Below, in pieces: positions 1 to 7,753 of a stretch of 39,743 nucleotides of DNA. The DNA comes from Euryarchaeota archaeon UBA91 (lineage in GTDB: Archaea > Thermoplasmatota > Poseidoniia > Poseidoniales > Poseidoniaceae). The notes under the pieces were generated by a model, which had not been told where the DNA came from, searched no databases, and saw only the letters and a program-made list of their open reading frames with translations. A program made the translations under genes and the position numbers. Numbering within the stretch: position 1 is the first letter of the stretch; every line of letters begins with the position of its first letter. The stretch covers positions 1-39,743 of the forward strand of contig DAMU01000085.1 in NCBI GenBank assembly GCA_002499705.1, in the 5' to 3' direction.

Positions 1-2
1 AG

Positions 3-326
3 GTTTGGTTCTATGATATGCAAGCAGATGGTCTGAGTCTCGATGACAAGCGCGACCCTGTCGATGAATGCGATATCCCTGATATTCTTGAGAAGTGGGC
101 TAACCTTGACCCAAGTGGTGAAAATGACCGTACAAGCAAGGCTTTCTTTGTCGATAAAGACGAGATTGTTGGAAATGACTTCGACCTTTCCTTGAACCGA
201 TACAAGGAAATTGTGTATGAGCCAATTGCCTACGACCCACCTCTTGTCATCATTGCACAGCTCAAAGAATTGGAAGCGAAGATTATGTCTGACCTTGAAG
301 ATCTTGAGCGCATGTTGAAGGAATAA
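3..326 (+). CDS. hsdM: Type I restriction-modification DNA methyltransferase subunit M, C-terminal end (partial)
   Basis: Only the last 107 codons are present; the reading frame is open to the left window edge. The residues VWFYDMQADG followed by SLDDKR match the conserved C-terminal part of HsdM N-6 adenine methyltransferase subunits. The end of the protein is a charged helix, as usual in HsdM. HsdM pairs with HsdS (specificity) and HsdR (nuclease) in type I systems. No hsdS follows the stop codon, although hsdS often overlaps the hsdM stop; it could lie to the left or be absent. The catalytic NPPF/Y motif would lie outside the window, so whether the enzyme is intact cannot be judged. Confidence 0.82.
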   Translation, partial: VWFYDMQADGLSLDDKRDPVDECDIPDILEKWANLDPSGENDRTSKAFFVDKDEIVGNDFDLSLNRYKEIVYEPIAYDPPLVIIAQLKELEAKIMSDLEDLERMLKE

Positions 327-415
327 ATCGTGGGTGTGTGACTGAATGCTTGAGCAGTCGGTAGTGTGTGCGACCGTCGGAGTACCCCTTTAGGAACCCC
401 CTTGAGTGCGTTGAG

Positions 416-426
416 AAACCCTCTGC
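416..426 (+). repeat. Direct repeat AAACCCTCTGC, copy 1
   Basis: The 11-mer AAACCCTCTGC occurs here and again at 470-480, 54 bp apart, in the stretch between hsdM and the probable recombinase start. Its last nine bases, ACCCTCTGC, recur at 5502-5510 on the other side of the recombinase/surface-protein unit. A role as recombination half-site or recombinase-binding site is inference only. Confidence 0.5.
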
Positions 427-469
427 GATTCGTAATATATTTTCAGAGTCTAATGTAATCAAACCCCTC

Positions 470-480
470 AAACCCTCTGC
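470..480 (+). repeat. Direct repeat AAACCCTCTGC, copy 2
   Basis: This is the second exact copy of the 11-mer at 416-426, in the same orientation. The 281-bp stretch 327-607 holds no other convincing gene. It is an open frame in phase with the recombinase but reads as low-complexity sequence rich in Ser, Asn and Lys, so it is more likely a leader or site region than coding. Confidence 0.5.
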
Positions 481-607
481 AAAATCAAACAGAAAATCAA
501 GGCATGAGGCAAACAATACCAATGCGACTAGGTCTTTACAACCGCCTGCGATTGCATTAGCAAGTCAACACCGCGGGAGTTCAAGTAGTAGAAAATCTAC
601 ATCTAAG

Positions 608-1399
608 ATGGTTTTGCCAATGAATGAACAATCCGAGAGAAGAGCTGTTGCATATGTTCGGGTTTCATCGAAAAGACAAGCAGAGGAAGGAATCAGTATA
701 GAGGCTCAAATTGCTGCAGTAAAACAATATGCAATCCTGAGGAATTTGGATTTGGTAGATGAAGATATTTTCATCGATGAGGGCGTGAGTGCATCAACTC
801 ATCTGTTTTCACGTCAACAAGGTCAGAAGATGCATCGAGCCATCTATGGACAAGGAGTCAAGCACATTATTTCAGCAAAAATGGACCGACTCTTCAGAGA
901 TGTGCAAGACATGCTCTCGACGATTGATGAGATGGATAGAATTGGAGTAAGTATGCATGTCATTGAATACAATGGAACGATGATTGACACATCCTCGCCA
1001 ACAGGGAGATTTTTCATCACTGTAATTGGTGGAATGTCCGAGTTAGAGCGTGGACTCATCTCAGAGCGAACAAAGACTGCAATGACGCACATGAAAGCAA
1101 ATTGCAAGGTATTTTGTCATGACATATTTGGTTGGGATAAAGTCGGAAAAGACCTGGTCCCTAATTGGAATGAACAAGACGCAATTGATTTCATGAAATG
1201 GGCATATCACAAGCAAGACAAATCTTCAACTTGGATTGCAAAGCATCTCAACGAGAAAGGAATTACGGGGAAGCGAGGCGGGACTTGGAAGGCAAGTATG
1301 GTTTTGAGAACGATGCGATATGAATTTCATACTCAAAGAGAATTATTCGAAAAACCGCTTAATTGGGGTAGTTCAGAGTGGCACGACTTTTCAATTTGA
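608..1399 (+). CDS. Serine site-specific recombinase (resolvase/invertase family)
   Basis: This is a serine recombinase that cuts and rejoins DNA through a phosphoserine link. The catalytic domain starts with AVAYVRVSSKRQ, whose first Ser (residue 20) is the expected nucleophile. It continues with the KMDRLFRD motif and with SPTGRFF followed by SELERGLISERTK, the usual end of the catalytic domain and start of helix E. The C-terminal part (GKRGGTWKASMV and following) matches the end of the Pfam Recombinase domain. At 263 residues it lacks the zinc-ribbon and coiled coil of large serine integrases. The frame is open from a GTG at 368, but residues before the ATG at 608 show no family similarity; the ATG at 620 is also possible. 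It sits between an hsdM end and a large surface-protein gene, which suggests a mobile or phase-variable locus. Confidence 0.85.
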   Translation: MVLPMNEQSERRAVAYVRVSSKRQAEEGISIEAQIAAVKQYAILRNLDLVDEDIFIDEGVSASTHLFSRQQGQKMHRAIYGQGVKHIISAKMDRLFRDVQDMLSTIDEMDRIGVSMHVIEYNGTMIDTSSPTGRFFITVIGGMSELERGLISERTKTAMTHMKANCKVFCHDIFGWDKVGKDLVPNWNEQDAIDFMKWAYHKQDKSSTWIAKHLNEKGITGKRGGTWKASMVLRTMRYEFHTQRELFEKPLNWGSSEWHDFSI

Positions 1400-1403
1400 A
1401 AGA

Positions 1404-4400
1404 CTACTCATTTTGTTCTTTTCTCAAACGGGCAAGTTCTTCTTTCATTCTAGCAGTTTCCTCAGCAGCCTGCCTCTCACGATCTAATAGTTTCTCCAAT
1501 AGATCACTATCTATGCCTGATATATTGGTTTGACTTTCGATTTTTTGTCCACCAGATGTTATTGCATCGCCAGTAAATGCCGAATCTTGAATTCCAACTG
1601 TAGAATGGGATTCATTGGTTTGGCGGTCTATTTTCGTAGCCCCTGAAGCAACCATATCTCCACCTACAACAGAATCTTGCATGTTTATCGATTCATCTTT
1701 TTGAATCTTAACTTGCTCGATTTCATTCTGAAGTTGCAATTTGGCTTGCTCAGAATCTGCAACTCTTTGCTGCAATGCTTGCATCTCTCGTTGCATAGCA
1801 GCAATTTCTGAAGCACTTGATTGCTGGGCTTGCTGTTGCCTTAATTGATTCATTTCGCGCTCAGATTGCATACGTTGACGTTCCAATTCTGCAACAATGT
1901 TCTGTAATTCTAAATTAGGCTCAGGCTGAGGTGTTGAAATAGTCTGATTTGAAACTGAACTATAACTGTCATAATCCCAATCGTAACCATCATCGCTGGA
2001 AGAAGAGAGTGATTTAATTCCTGCGACAGCAGCAGCAATAATTCCAAAAACAACAAGCAAACCTATGACTCCATACAATGCGTCTGATGAGTCATCTGTA
2101 CTTACTTCGTCTTCTACTTCTTGAACATCTCCATTGGTTTCACAGCCTGTAGAATCTACAATGACACCAGTTGCTGAATTAGGACAAGCGTCAACAGAAT
2201 CTCTAACCCCGTCTCCATCTGAATCCAGGTCTACAACATCATCTGGAGCGCACCCTGTTGAATCTACTGTGGTGCCCGTAGGTGTACTAGGACAATTGTC
2301 TTGAGAGTCATATACTCCATCTCCATCAGTATCAACTTGAGAGCTTGCGCATCCAGTCAATCCAACACTATCTCCACTAGGAGTGTTTGGACATTGATCA
2401 GTTGCATCAGAGATTCCATCTCCGTCACTATCGAGTTGGTTCATCGCACATCCTGTATCGTCTACATTCGTTCCTTCTGTTGTTCCAGGGCATTGATCTT
2501 CTTTGTCATTAACTCCATCTTCGTCAGTATCAAAGAATTCTTCCAAACATCCTGAAAATTCACCATATATGGTTGGACAAACATCATCACTATCTGGGAA
2601 GCCGTCATAGTCCCGATCTCTCTCAAAAACGTTCCAACCATGTCCGGATTCTGTGATAATTCTAAGTCCGTTTGATGAAATTAATGCAAGATTTGCTGGG
2701 GCTATGGAATTTCCTTCATGTTTGACCTCAAAACTTTGTCCAGTTGACAAATTGAAAATCTGAGCCCCAATATCACTAGAAATTAGAAGAGAGTTACCAT
2801 CTCCTGTTGCACTAATTTTGTTTACTTGGGCACCAACATCCACAGAAATTACCTCATTATTTCGTCTTATTTCAAACCCATCGAACCCAGTCTGATGGAT
2901 GCTAAAAACCTCAGTTTTTTCTAAATCCAAATATGGAGGGTTTGTTGTACTGTAAGGCTGAAAATGGGTTCCATTTTTATCAGAACTCATAAACGATTCT
3001 ACCTTAATCACTGAGGGCATTGAGTATACGAATTCAACAGCAGAATCTCCATCATATCCACAATTTAGTTTGAAAAATTCGGAGTTGTAAGTAAAGGATG
3101 CCCCTTTTGATGTGCCCCATGGCGGAGCACCATTTTCCCTACATTCTGTTTCTATACTAAATTCAGAAATCAAATTCATGGGTCTTGTAGTGTAGACCCA
3201 AACCTTGTTTCCACTAGTGTGAACAAGATGTTCTCCGTTGGGGGAGAAAACAATCGCTTGTAACTCTAAATCAAGATGTGACCCAAAAAAATGCTCATCT
3301 CCTGAATCTAAATCAATTACTACCAAGCTCTTGTATCTAGTATCGCTATACTGATCTGTATCCTGAACAATTGCCGCCAAGTATCTGCCGTCTGGTGATA
3401 CTGCTAGTTGTGTATGGTACGCCTGAACCGGTTGATACCTTTGATTTCCTGAAGGCCCGTAGTACCGATCAAAAATGTATGAATCGGAAGCAAAACACGA
3501 TTCTTCAGCTAGTAACAGACATTCATCGTCAATATTCATTATTCCATCAGAATCCCAGTCATACTGATTTGAGGAACATCCAATATCATCCACTAAATCT
3601 CCATTATTTGTATTGGAGCAACTATCTATGTTATCTGAAATTCCGTCAGAGTCGCTGTCTCCGTAGTAAGTAATCATGACCTTCCAAGTTGATTCAGCAT
3701 TGCCCCATTGAGTATCATTGCCTATGCTTCCATCACCGCCGAAGGTATCTGTGGTAATGTTTGACCAATTGGCTTCGTAATACAATCTCCACTCATCATT
3801 ATTCGGATTCATGTCACATGCATCTGGCCCATTATTCCATTCATCTGCAAACTCATCGTTGTCCCAACATTCGATGGTAATATTGAGAGTTGTATTATCT
3901 TCGATCAAATCAAAGTTGGTCTCCCAAGCATTTGAAAGCGTCAGCGTATCGTTCCAAACCTCAGTCCATGTGCACAGAGGAGAAATCCCATCTGAATCTC
4001 CATCCAAGTCAATGCATACTTGGAATTGCACATCCATATCAGTGCCATCATTATCCCATGTTGTTGAAGAATTACCTTGCCAGGAAATAAGTTCTAAGTT
4101 TAGCCATGCATCGCCGCGTTCATTACACACGGAGGAAAAGTCAGTATCGGGAATCCTTGATTTTAGGAACCATGGACTACTGACTTCAGTTCCAAAAGAT
4201 GAGGTGACGCCGACAAGTGAAAAGGTGGAATCACATACCTCAATGATGTCTACTGGATGATCGTCGCCTGCCCCTCCCTTCGTAAGGTTCCATTCTTGAA
4301 TTCCAGATTTATTTGTTTTTATGATTGTCAAATCGGTATTATCGTTTAGAGTCGTTCTACCTGTGAAAAAGAAGTCACCTTGAGTATCGATCGCTATCGA

Positions 4401-5387
4401 GTCGCCAAACGAATTATCTCCAAAATAATTGGACCAAACGAAGTCGCCGTTAGATTCCGTCTTAAACATCCACATGGAAATATCTGATCCCCATGAAGAG
4501 CCGATACCAACAAATCCTCCGTCGGCAGTCTCAACTAGAGATGAGATGTGGTGTTTTGGTTGTGAATGGGTTTTATTCCATACTTCATTTCCAGTTGAAT
4601 CGATTTTGATTAACCATCCATGTGATTCACTCGATGAACCAAATGAGTGAGTAGAACCTGCAATTACAAAACCTCCATCAGAAGTCATTGCTATCGTACC
4701 TGGGTAATCTGCTGTGTTTGCGGAACCAAATGTCTTTTCCCAAACAAGTGCTCCTGCAGAATCTACTTTTACAACTAATACCTCGTCTCCACCGTCTTCA
4801 TAATCAAGGAATGAGCCACCAATTGAGATGAATCCACCATCTCCAGACTCAATTATTGATTGGCCATGATCTGAATATTCGGCTCCAAAGGTTTTGTTCC
4901 AAATCTCATTACCTGTAGTATCAACATTGATAATCCACATGTCATTATATGACGAATAGGAATATCGTCCAGTAATTGTGTAACCACCTTCAGAGTTTTG
5001 AATAATATCATACCCCAAGTCATAGAAAGGTCCACCAAAGGTGTTATTCCATTCTTCAACGCCATCTGAATCGGTTTTTATGATCCATATATCGGAATCC
5101 GATGAACTATCATTAACAAATATTGAAGTCATTATTATTGCTCCACCATCAGAAGTGGCCTTGCTAGAAGCACAGAGAGTGTAACCACAGATATTTGAAT
5201 TGACAGAAAACCCATCTTTTGAATAGGTGACATTTGCCAATTCGGGATAATTTACATCGCTTCCGGAAACTTCTTTTTCAGCAGAAAACTGTTCAAATGG
5301 ATTGTTTATGGCGTTATGATTAAGCATAGGTAACAAGAAAACGAGCATCAAAGAAAATGCTACCATCTTAGAGAAGCCATTACCCAT
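1404..5387 (-). CDS. Large surface-anchored beta-propeller protein with thrombospondin type 3 repeats and cytoplasmic coiled coil
   Basis: This 1327-residue protein begins with a signal peptide (Lys then a hydrophobic run, VAFSLMLVFLLPML). Residues about 60-425 hold repeats of the type DGGFxIxG...DxWxxKxDSxGxxxWNxTFGG, a beta-propeller. A Trp/Asp-rich domain follows, then a first set of calcium-binding type 3 repeats, a second WD40-like propeller at about 635-895, and further DxDxDGxxDxxDxCP repeats at about 915-1085. A single TM helix at about 1100-1125 (LYGVIGLLVVFGIIAAAVAG) is followed by a Gln/Glu-rich coiled coil. The tail carries two related copies of a QDSxxxGD...KIxxQTN motif. The ORF opens further upstream, at 5465, but the ATG at 5387 sits just before the signal peptide and about 28 bp after an AT-rich TATA-like stretch. 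The ligand is unknown; adhesion or substrate binding is inferred. Confidence 0.8.
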   Translation of the reverse strand: MGNGFSKMVAFSLMLVFLLPMLNHNAINNPFEQFSAEKEVSGSDVNYPELANVTYSKDGFSVNSNICGYTLCASSKATSDGGAIIMTSIFVNDSSSDSDIWIIKTDSDGVEEWNNTFGGPFYDLGYDIIQNSEGGYTITGRYSYSSYNDMWIINVDTTGNEIWNKTFGAEYSDHGQSIIESGDGGFISIGGSFLDYEDGGDEVLVVKVDSAGALVWEKTFGSANTADYPGTIAMTSDGGFVIAGSTHSFGSSSESHGWLIKIDSTGNEVWNKTHSQPKHHISSLVETADGGFVGIGSSWGSDISMWMFKTESNGDFVWSNYFGDNSFGDSIAIDTQGDFFFTGRTTLNDNTDLTIIKTNKSGIQEWNLTKGGAGDDHPVDIIEVCDSTFSLVGVTSSFGTEVSSPWFLKSRIPDTDFSSVCNERGDAWLNLELISWQGNSSTTWDNDGTDMDVQFQVCIDLDGDSDGISPLCTWTEVWNDTLTLSNAWETNFDLIEDNTTLNITIECWDNDEFADEWNNGPDACDMNPNNDEWRLYYEANWSNITTDTFGGDGSIGNDTQWGNAESTWKVMITYYGDSDSDGISDNIDSCSNTNNGDLVDDIGCSSNQYDWDSDGIMNIDDECLLLAEESCFASDSYIFDRYYGPSGNQRYQPVQAYHTQLAVSPDGRYLAAIVQDTDQYSDTRYKSLVVIDLDSGDEHFFGSHLDLELQAIVFSPNGEHLVHTSGNKVWVYTTRPMNLISEFSIETECRENGAPPWGTSKGASFTYNSEFFKLNCGYDGDSAVEFVYSMPSVIKVESFMSSDKNGTHFQPYSTTNPPYLDLEKTEVFSIHQTGFDGFEIRRNNEVISVDVGAQVNKISATGDGNSLLISSDIGAQIFNLSTGQSFEVKHEGNSIAPANLALISSNGLRIITESGHGWNVFERDRDYDGFPDSDDVCPTIYGEFSGCLEEFFDTDEDGVNDKEDQCPGTTEGTNVDDTGCAMNQLDSDGDGISDATDQCPNTPSGDSVGLTGCASSQVDTDGDGVYDSQDNCPSTPTGTTVDSTGCAPDDVVDLDSDGDGVRDSVDACPNSATGVIVDSTGCETNGDVQEVEDEVSTDDSSDALYGVIGLLVVFGIIAAAVAGIKSLSSSSDDGYDWDYDSYSSVSNQTISTPQPEPNLELQNIVAELERQRMQSEREMNQLRQQQAQQSSASEIAAMQREMQALQQRVADSEQAKLQLQNEIEQVKIQKDESINMQDSVVGGDMVASGATKIDRQTNESHSTVGIQDSAFTGDAITSGGQKIESQTNISGIDSDLLEKLLDRERQAAEETARMKEELARLRKEQNE

Positions 5388-5501
5388 GTACGAACTACAC
5401 TGGTGCTGATTAAAGTATTTTAGCATAGTAAGACTTATTTTGAGTTTTTTACACTCTGAATACATCCAAAATAAGGTTGATATGTGCTAGACGCAGGGGG
5501 T

Positions 5502-5510
5502 ACCCTCTGC
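5502..5510 (+). repeat. ACCCTCTGC, right-hand copy of the flanking repeat
   Basis: This 9-mer is identical to the last nine bases of the two 11-mers at 416-426 and 470-480 and has the same orientation. It overlaps the left arm of the hairpin at 5503-5530. It lies just upstream of the surface-protein gene, so recombinase plus surface-protein gene are bracketed by the repeat. Confidence 0.4.
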
Positions 5511-5530
5511 TTGTACGGGTAAGCAGTGGG
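5503..5530. repeat. GC-rich imperfect inverted repeat (hairpin)
   Basis: The arms CCC-T-CTGCTT and AAGCAG-T-GGG pair over nine of ten positions around an 8-base loop (GTACGGGT). The palindrome GGGTACCC directly precedes it. The element is much richer in GC than its surroundings and lies in the 175-bp gap between two divergently transcribed accessory genes. It could be a protein-binding or recombination site, or an RNA hairpin. Confidence 0.55.
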
Positions 5531-5562
5531 GGACCCTTTGAATCATCAAGCGAAACTTTCGT

Positions 5563-5997
5563 ATGTTTGAAGACTTTAGGGCGTTTATGAGTAACAACCA
5601 ATTCAAATTTTCTGATGAAGAAATCATCCAACTAGCAGAACTCAACCCGGGATATGGTTTTAGAAGATTTATAAAATCACTATATCCAAACACACATAAA
5701 TTCAGCCAGTACAAATATGAATTTACACTTTTATTCAATGATTTCAAAGAATTTTGTGGAATTGATCTGATTGAAATTCTGGATGACCCAAAATACTCAA
5801 CGATTGTCTCCGGAGATGAGTATTTACGAATTACCGGTGAAAAACAACTACCTGTAGGTTATGGGCGTTCACCAGGAGGAAGAATTTCTAAACCGAATAC
5901 TGTAAAAACACGTGGAGCGCAAGTTAAGATTCCATTACCACCACAGGATTTTAACTGGGGAAATATTCCAAACGAACAATCTAGAAGAAGAATTTAA
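5563..5997 (+). CDS. Hypothetical protein (144 aa)
   Basis: I do not recognise this protein. It is soluble, with no signal peptide or TM segment. The N-terminal half is acidic and aromatic (about residues 1-80, predicted mostly helical) and the C-terminal half is basic and rich in Gly, Pro and Arg (RSPGGRISKPN, then KIPLPPQDFNW). There is no clear ribosome-binding site before the ATG at 5563; an in-frame ATG at 5587 is an alternative start. The gene is AT-rich like the surface-protein gene it diverges from. The 115 bp after its stop (5998-6112) contains nothing I can identify. It is probably a lineage-specific accessory gene. Confidence 0.5.
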   Translation: MFEDFRAFMSNNQFKFSDEEIIQLAELNPGYGFRRFIKSLYPNTHKFSQYKYEFTLLFNDFKEFCGIDLIEILDDPKYSTIVSGDEYLRITGEKQLPVGYGRSPGGRISKPNTVKTRGAQVKIPLPPQDFNWGNIPNEQSRRRI

Positions 5998-6112
5998 GCA
6001 GATTTTCAAAGGGTCTATCCGAATACCCATTGCTCAGGTATTGGCAAATCAAAGGGCTTGCAGTGGTTCGGTGCTAACGCTACCCACTGGACACAGTCAT
6101 GTGCCGTGTGAA

Positions 6113-6367
6113 TCAGCGCCAAACAATCGGTAATGAATCACGTAATCGGCCGAGTTCTTCACCGGTATAGACCGGTTTTCCATCTTCCTTGAGCGTATTC
6201 ATAATGAGCCACAGCACACCATTCCAAGCATTTGCACGAGCAAAGACCTCTACAAAGCCACACGCTGCTGCTTCCAGTAACTTTCCTTCATCAGTATCTT
6301 CACTGAACAAAGCTCGAACCAAGTTCTTGGTATCGAATTCATATCCTTTTGGACGCCATTCCATCAT
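6113..6367 (-). CDS. Hypothetical protein downstream of the RHH gene (84 aa)
   Basis: This is a small soluble protein of unknown function. It starts MMEWRPKGYEFD and its middle is mainly helical and hydrophobic (LLEAAACGFVEVFARANAW). The open frame begins at a TTG at 6376, but the ATG at 6367 is preferred because AGGT lies about 10 bases before it. It begins five bases after the stop of the ribbon-helix-helix gene, so the two are almost certainly co-transcribed and may work together, for example as regulator and partner. It has no recognisable toxin-family signature. Confidence 0.6.
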   Translation of the reverse strand: MMEWRPKGYEFDTKNLVRALFSEDTDEGKLLEAAACGFVEVFARANAWNGVLWLIMNTLKEDGKPVYTGEELGRLRDSLPIVWR

Positions 6368-6372
6368 GAGAA

Positions 6373-6615
6373 TCAAACCTTAAATGGAGCGAGATTGAGT
6401 CGGTCGACCAGATGTTCGATTTCAACATCAGCAATGGCTTTCATCCGTTCTCTTAACGTTTCAATTTCCCCATTCATGGTCTTCATTTTGTGCGCCCGAA
6501 CCAAGTCGGTGAGCAGTTCATTGACACTTTTGTGTCCACTCATTGTTCGCATTGTATTGAGTTGTCTTCTCACTTCGTAACTTACACTGACCGAGGTCAT
6601 CCCTTCGCCTGTCAT
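6373..6615 (-). CDS. Ribbon-helix-helix (CopG/VapB-like) DNA-binding protein
   Basis: Residues about 6-40 have the RHH pattern: a short strand with alternating residues (TSVSVSYEV), then helix RRQLNTMRTM, a turn, and helix SVNELLTDLVRAH. This is the layout of small antitoxin or transcriptional-repressor dimers. A basic and acidic helical tail follows. The frame extends to an ATG at 6630, but a TATA-like stretch at 6647-6654 would put the transcript start near 6624, favouring the ATG at 6615 (80 aa); the ATG at 6600 is also possible. The gene lies between a ParA ATPase and a small unknown gene. RHH proteins are known as ParA partners or autoregulators in partition operons, so that role is plausible but inferred. 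Confidence 0.65.
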   Translation of the reverse strand: MTGEGMTSVSVSYEVRRQLNTMRTMSGHKSVNELLTDLVRAHKMKTMNGEIETLRERMKAIADVEIEHLVDRLNLAPFKV

Positions 6616-6721
6616 GACTATCCCGAACATGCTCTGTTCTATAGCATACTTAACCTGCGCGAAGACTTGAATGGATGAAATGCCGATTTCAAGAGGAAAT
6701 ATTGTTCTTCAAAACCAAAAT

Positions 6722-7681
6722 TCATTGATTTTTACGCTCAAGCAACAGTCGTGGATCTTCCTTGACACCAAATTCACGACGCATTTCAATGACCCGTTGA
6801 TGGAATTCTTTTGAGAGCGTCCAATATTCGAGTGAACCTGCACCAGCACCGGAATTGGTTGGCTTGTTGAGTAAGACGGTAGGTGCACCGCTCCAGGGTG
6901 CTTCTGCAACTTTTACGAGGCGCCGAATGGTAGTTTTGAACAATTTATTTGGCATTTTACGATTGACTTCATCGCAAACGTGTCGGCTAAGTTTCGAACG
7001 GGCATCGACCATTGTCATGGCGATTCCAAAAATCTTGAGATTTCTGTTGATTCGGCGCTGAATCATCTTTATTGAATTCATCAACATACTGAATCCTTCA
7101 AGTGCATAATATTCTGCTTGGACGGGAACCATGACCCAATTTGCAGCACACATGGCATTGATTGAAAGCAGTCCCAATGAGGGTGGAGTGTCAATAATGA
7201 TGTAGTCAAATTGGTCAATTATTGGCATCAAAGCCTCACGCAATCGTGTTTCTCGGCCAATTTTATGGCTCAATTCGATTTCAGCACCTGACAGATGAAT
7301 GTCGCTTGGCAAGAGCCACAAATGACCGACTGATAGGTTATCAGGCGCTTTCTTGTTGTTGTTACGAAGGCTCCATGCATCGCGCATTGATTGTGTTAAT
7401 TCGTCTGGACCAATGAGGTATTCTTCCATCAGCGGCAAATCTTCACCCGAATCGTTAGCGAGTAAGTCGTAAGCAGTTTTTTTGATGTTCTTTTTTTCGA
7501 CTCCAAAGGAGGTCGCACAATTACCTTGAGGGTCAAGATCAATGAGGAGGACTTTGGCTTTCGGTAAACCTTGTCGCGAAGAGCCTTTGGCCAATGCTGC
7601 CGCCAGATTCACGGCGGTTGTTGTTTTTGCACAACCACCCTTCTGATTCGCAACGGCTATGACCATCTTGTAGGGATTCAA
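6722..7681 (-). CDS. parA: ParA/Soj-family ATPase
   Basis: This is a P-loop ATPase of the ParA/MinD superfamily, which segregates DNA or positions cargo by ATP-dependent dimerisation. Residues 14-21 form the deviant Walker A box KGGCAKTT with the signature lysine (usual form KGGVGKTT). Next come LLIDLDPQGN (Walker A') and DYIIIDTPPSLG (Walker B). Start choice: the codon at 7681 is TTG, but AGGAGGTG lies five bases before it, a near-perfect Shine-Dalgarno, whereas the ATG at 7666 has none. The TTG is therefore preferred, giving 319 residues. A small RHH gene follows about 100 bp downstream and MoxR lies upstream. No ParB is seen. A chromosome-partition or cargo-positioning role is inferred. 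Confidence 0.88.
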   Translation of the reverse strand: MNPYKMVIAVANQKGGCAKTTTAVNLAAALAKGSSRQGLPKAKVLLIDLDPQGNCATSFGVEKKNIKKTAYDLLANDSGEDLPLMEEYLIGPDELTQSMRDAWSLRNNNKKAPDNLSVGHLWLLPSDIHLSGAEIELSHKIGRETRLREALMPIIDQFDYIIIDTPPSLGLLSINAMCAANWVMVPVQAEYYALEGFSMLMNSIKMIQRRINRNLKIFGIAMTMVDARSKLSRHVCDEVNRKMPNKLFKTTIRRLVKVAEAPWSGAPTVLLNKPTNSGAGAGSLEYWTLSKEFHQRVIEMRREFGVKEDPRLLLERKNQ

Positions 7682-7753
7682 CTTCGCACCTCCTCGGACA
7701 AATTGAATGAGAATGGTCTTCCCCTTTCAATACAGGCCCTCGCCTGCTGAATA

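Noticed and set aside
283..522. Minus-strand 79-aa ORF over the hsdM end and repeat region
   Set aside because: It overlaps the hsdM coding end, has no ribosome-binding site or family features, and covers the direct repeats.
3811..4260. 149-aa plus-strand ORF inside the surface-protein gene
   Set aside because: It is the antisense of repetitive Asp/Ser-rich codons of the surface protein and has no independent support.
6000..6112. Possible tRNA remnant or attachment site at the island edge
   Set aside because: No cloverleaf, T-loop motif or match to the tRNA-Ile end could be found by eye.
5912..6133. 73-aa plus-strand ORF after the orphan gene
   Set aside because: It overlaps the 144-aa frame and converging coding sequence, with no start signal and no plausible protein character.
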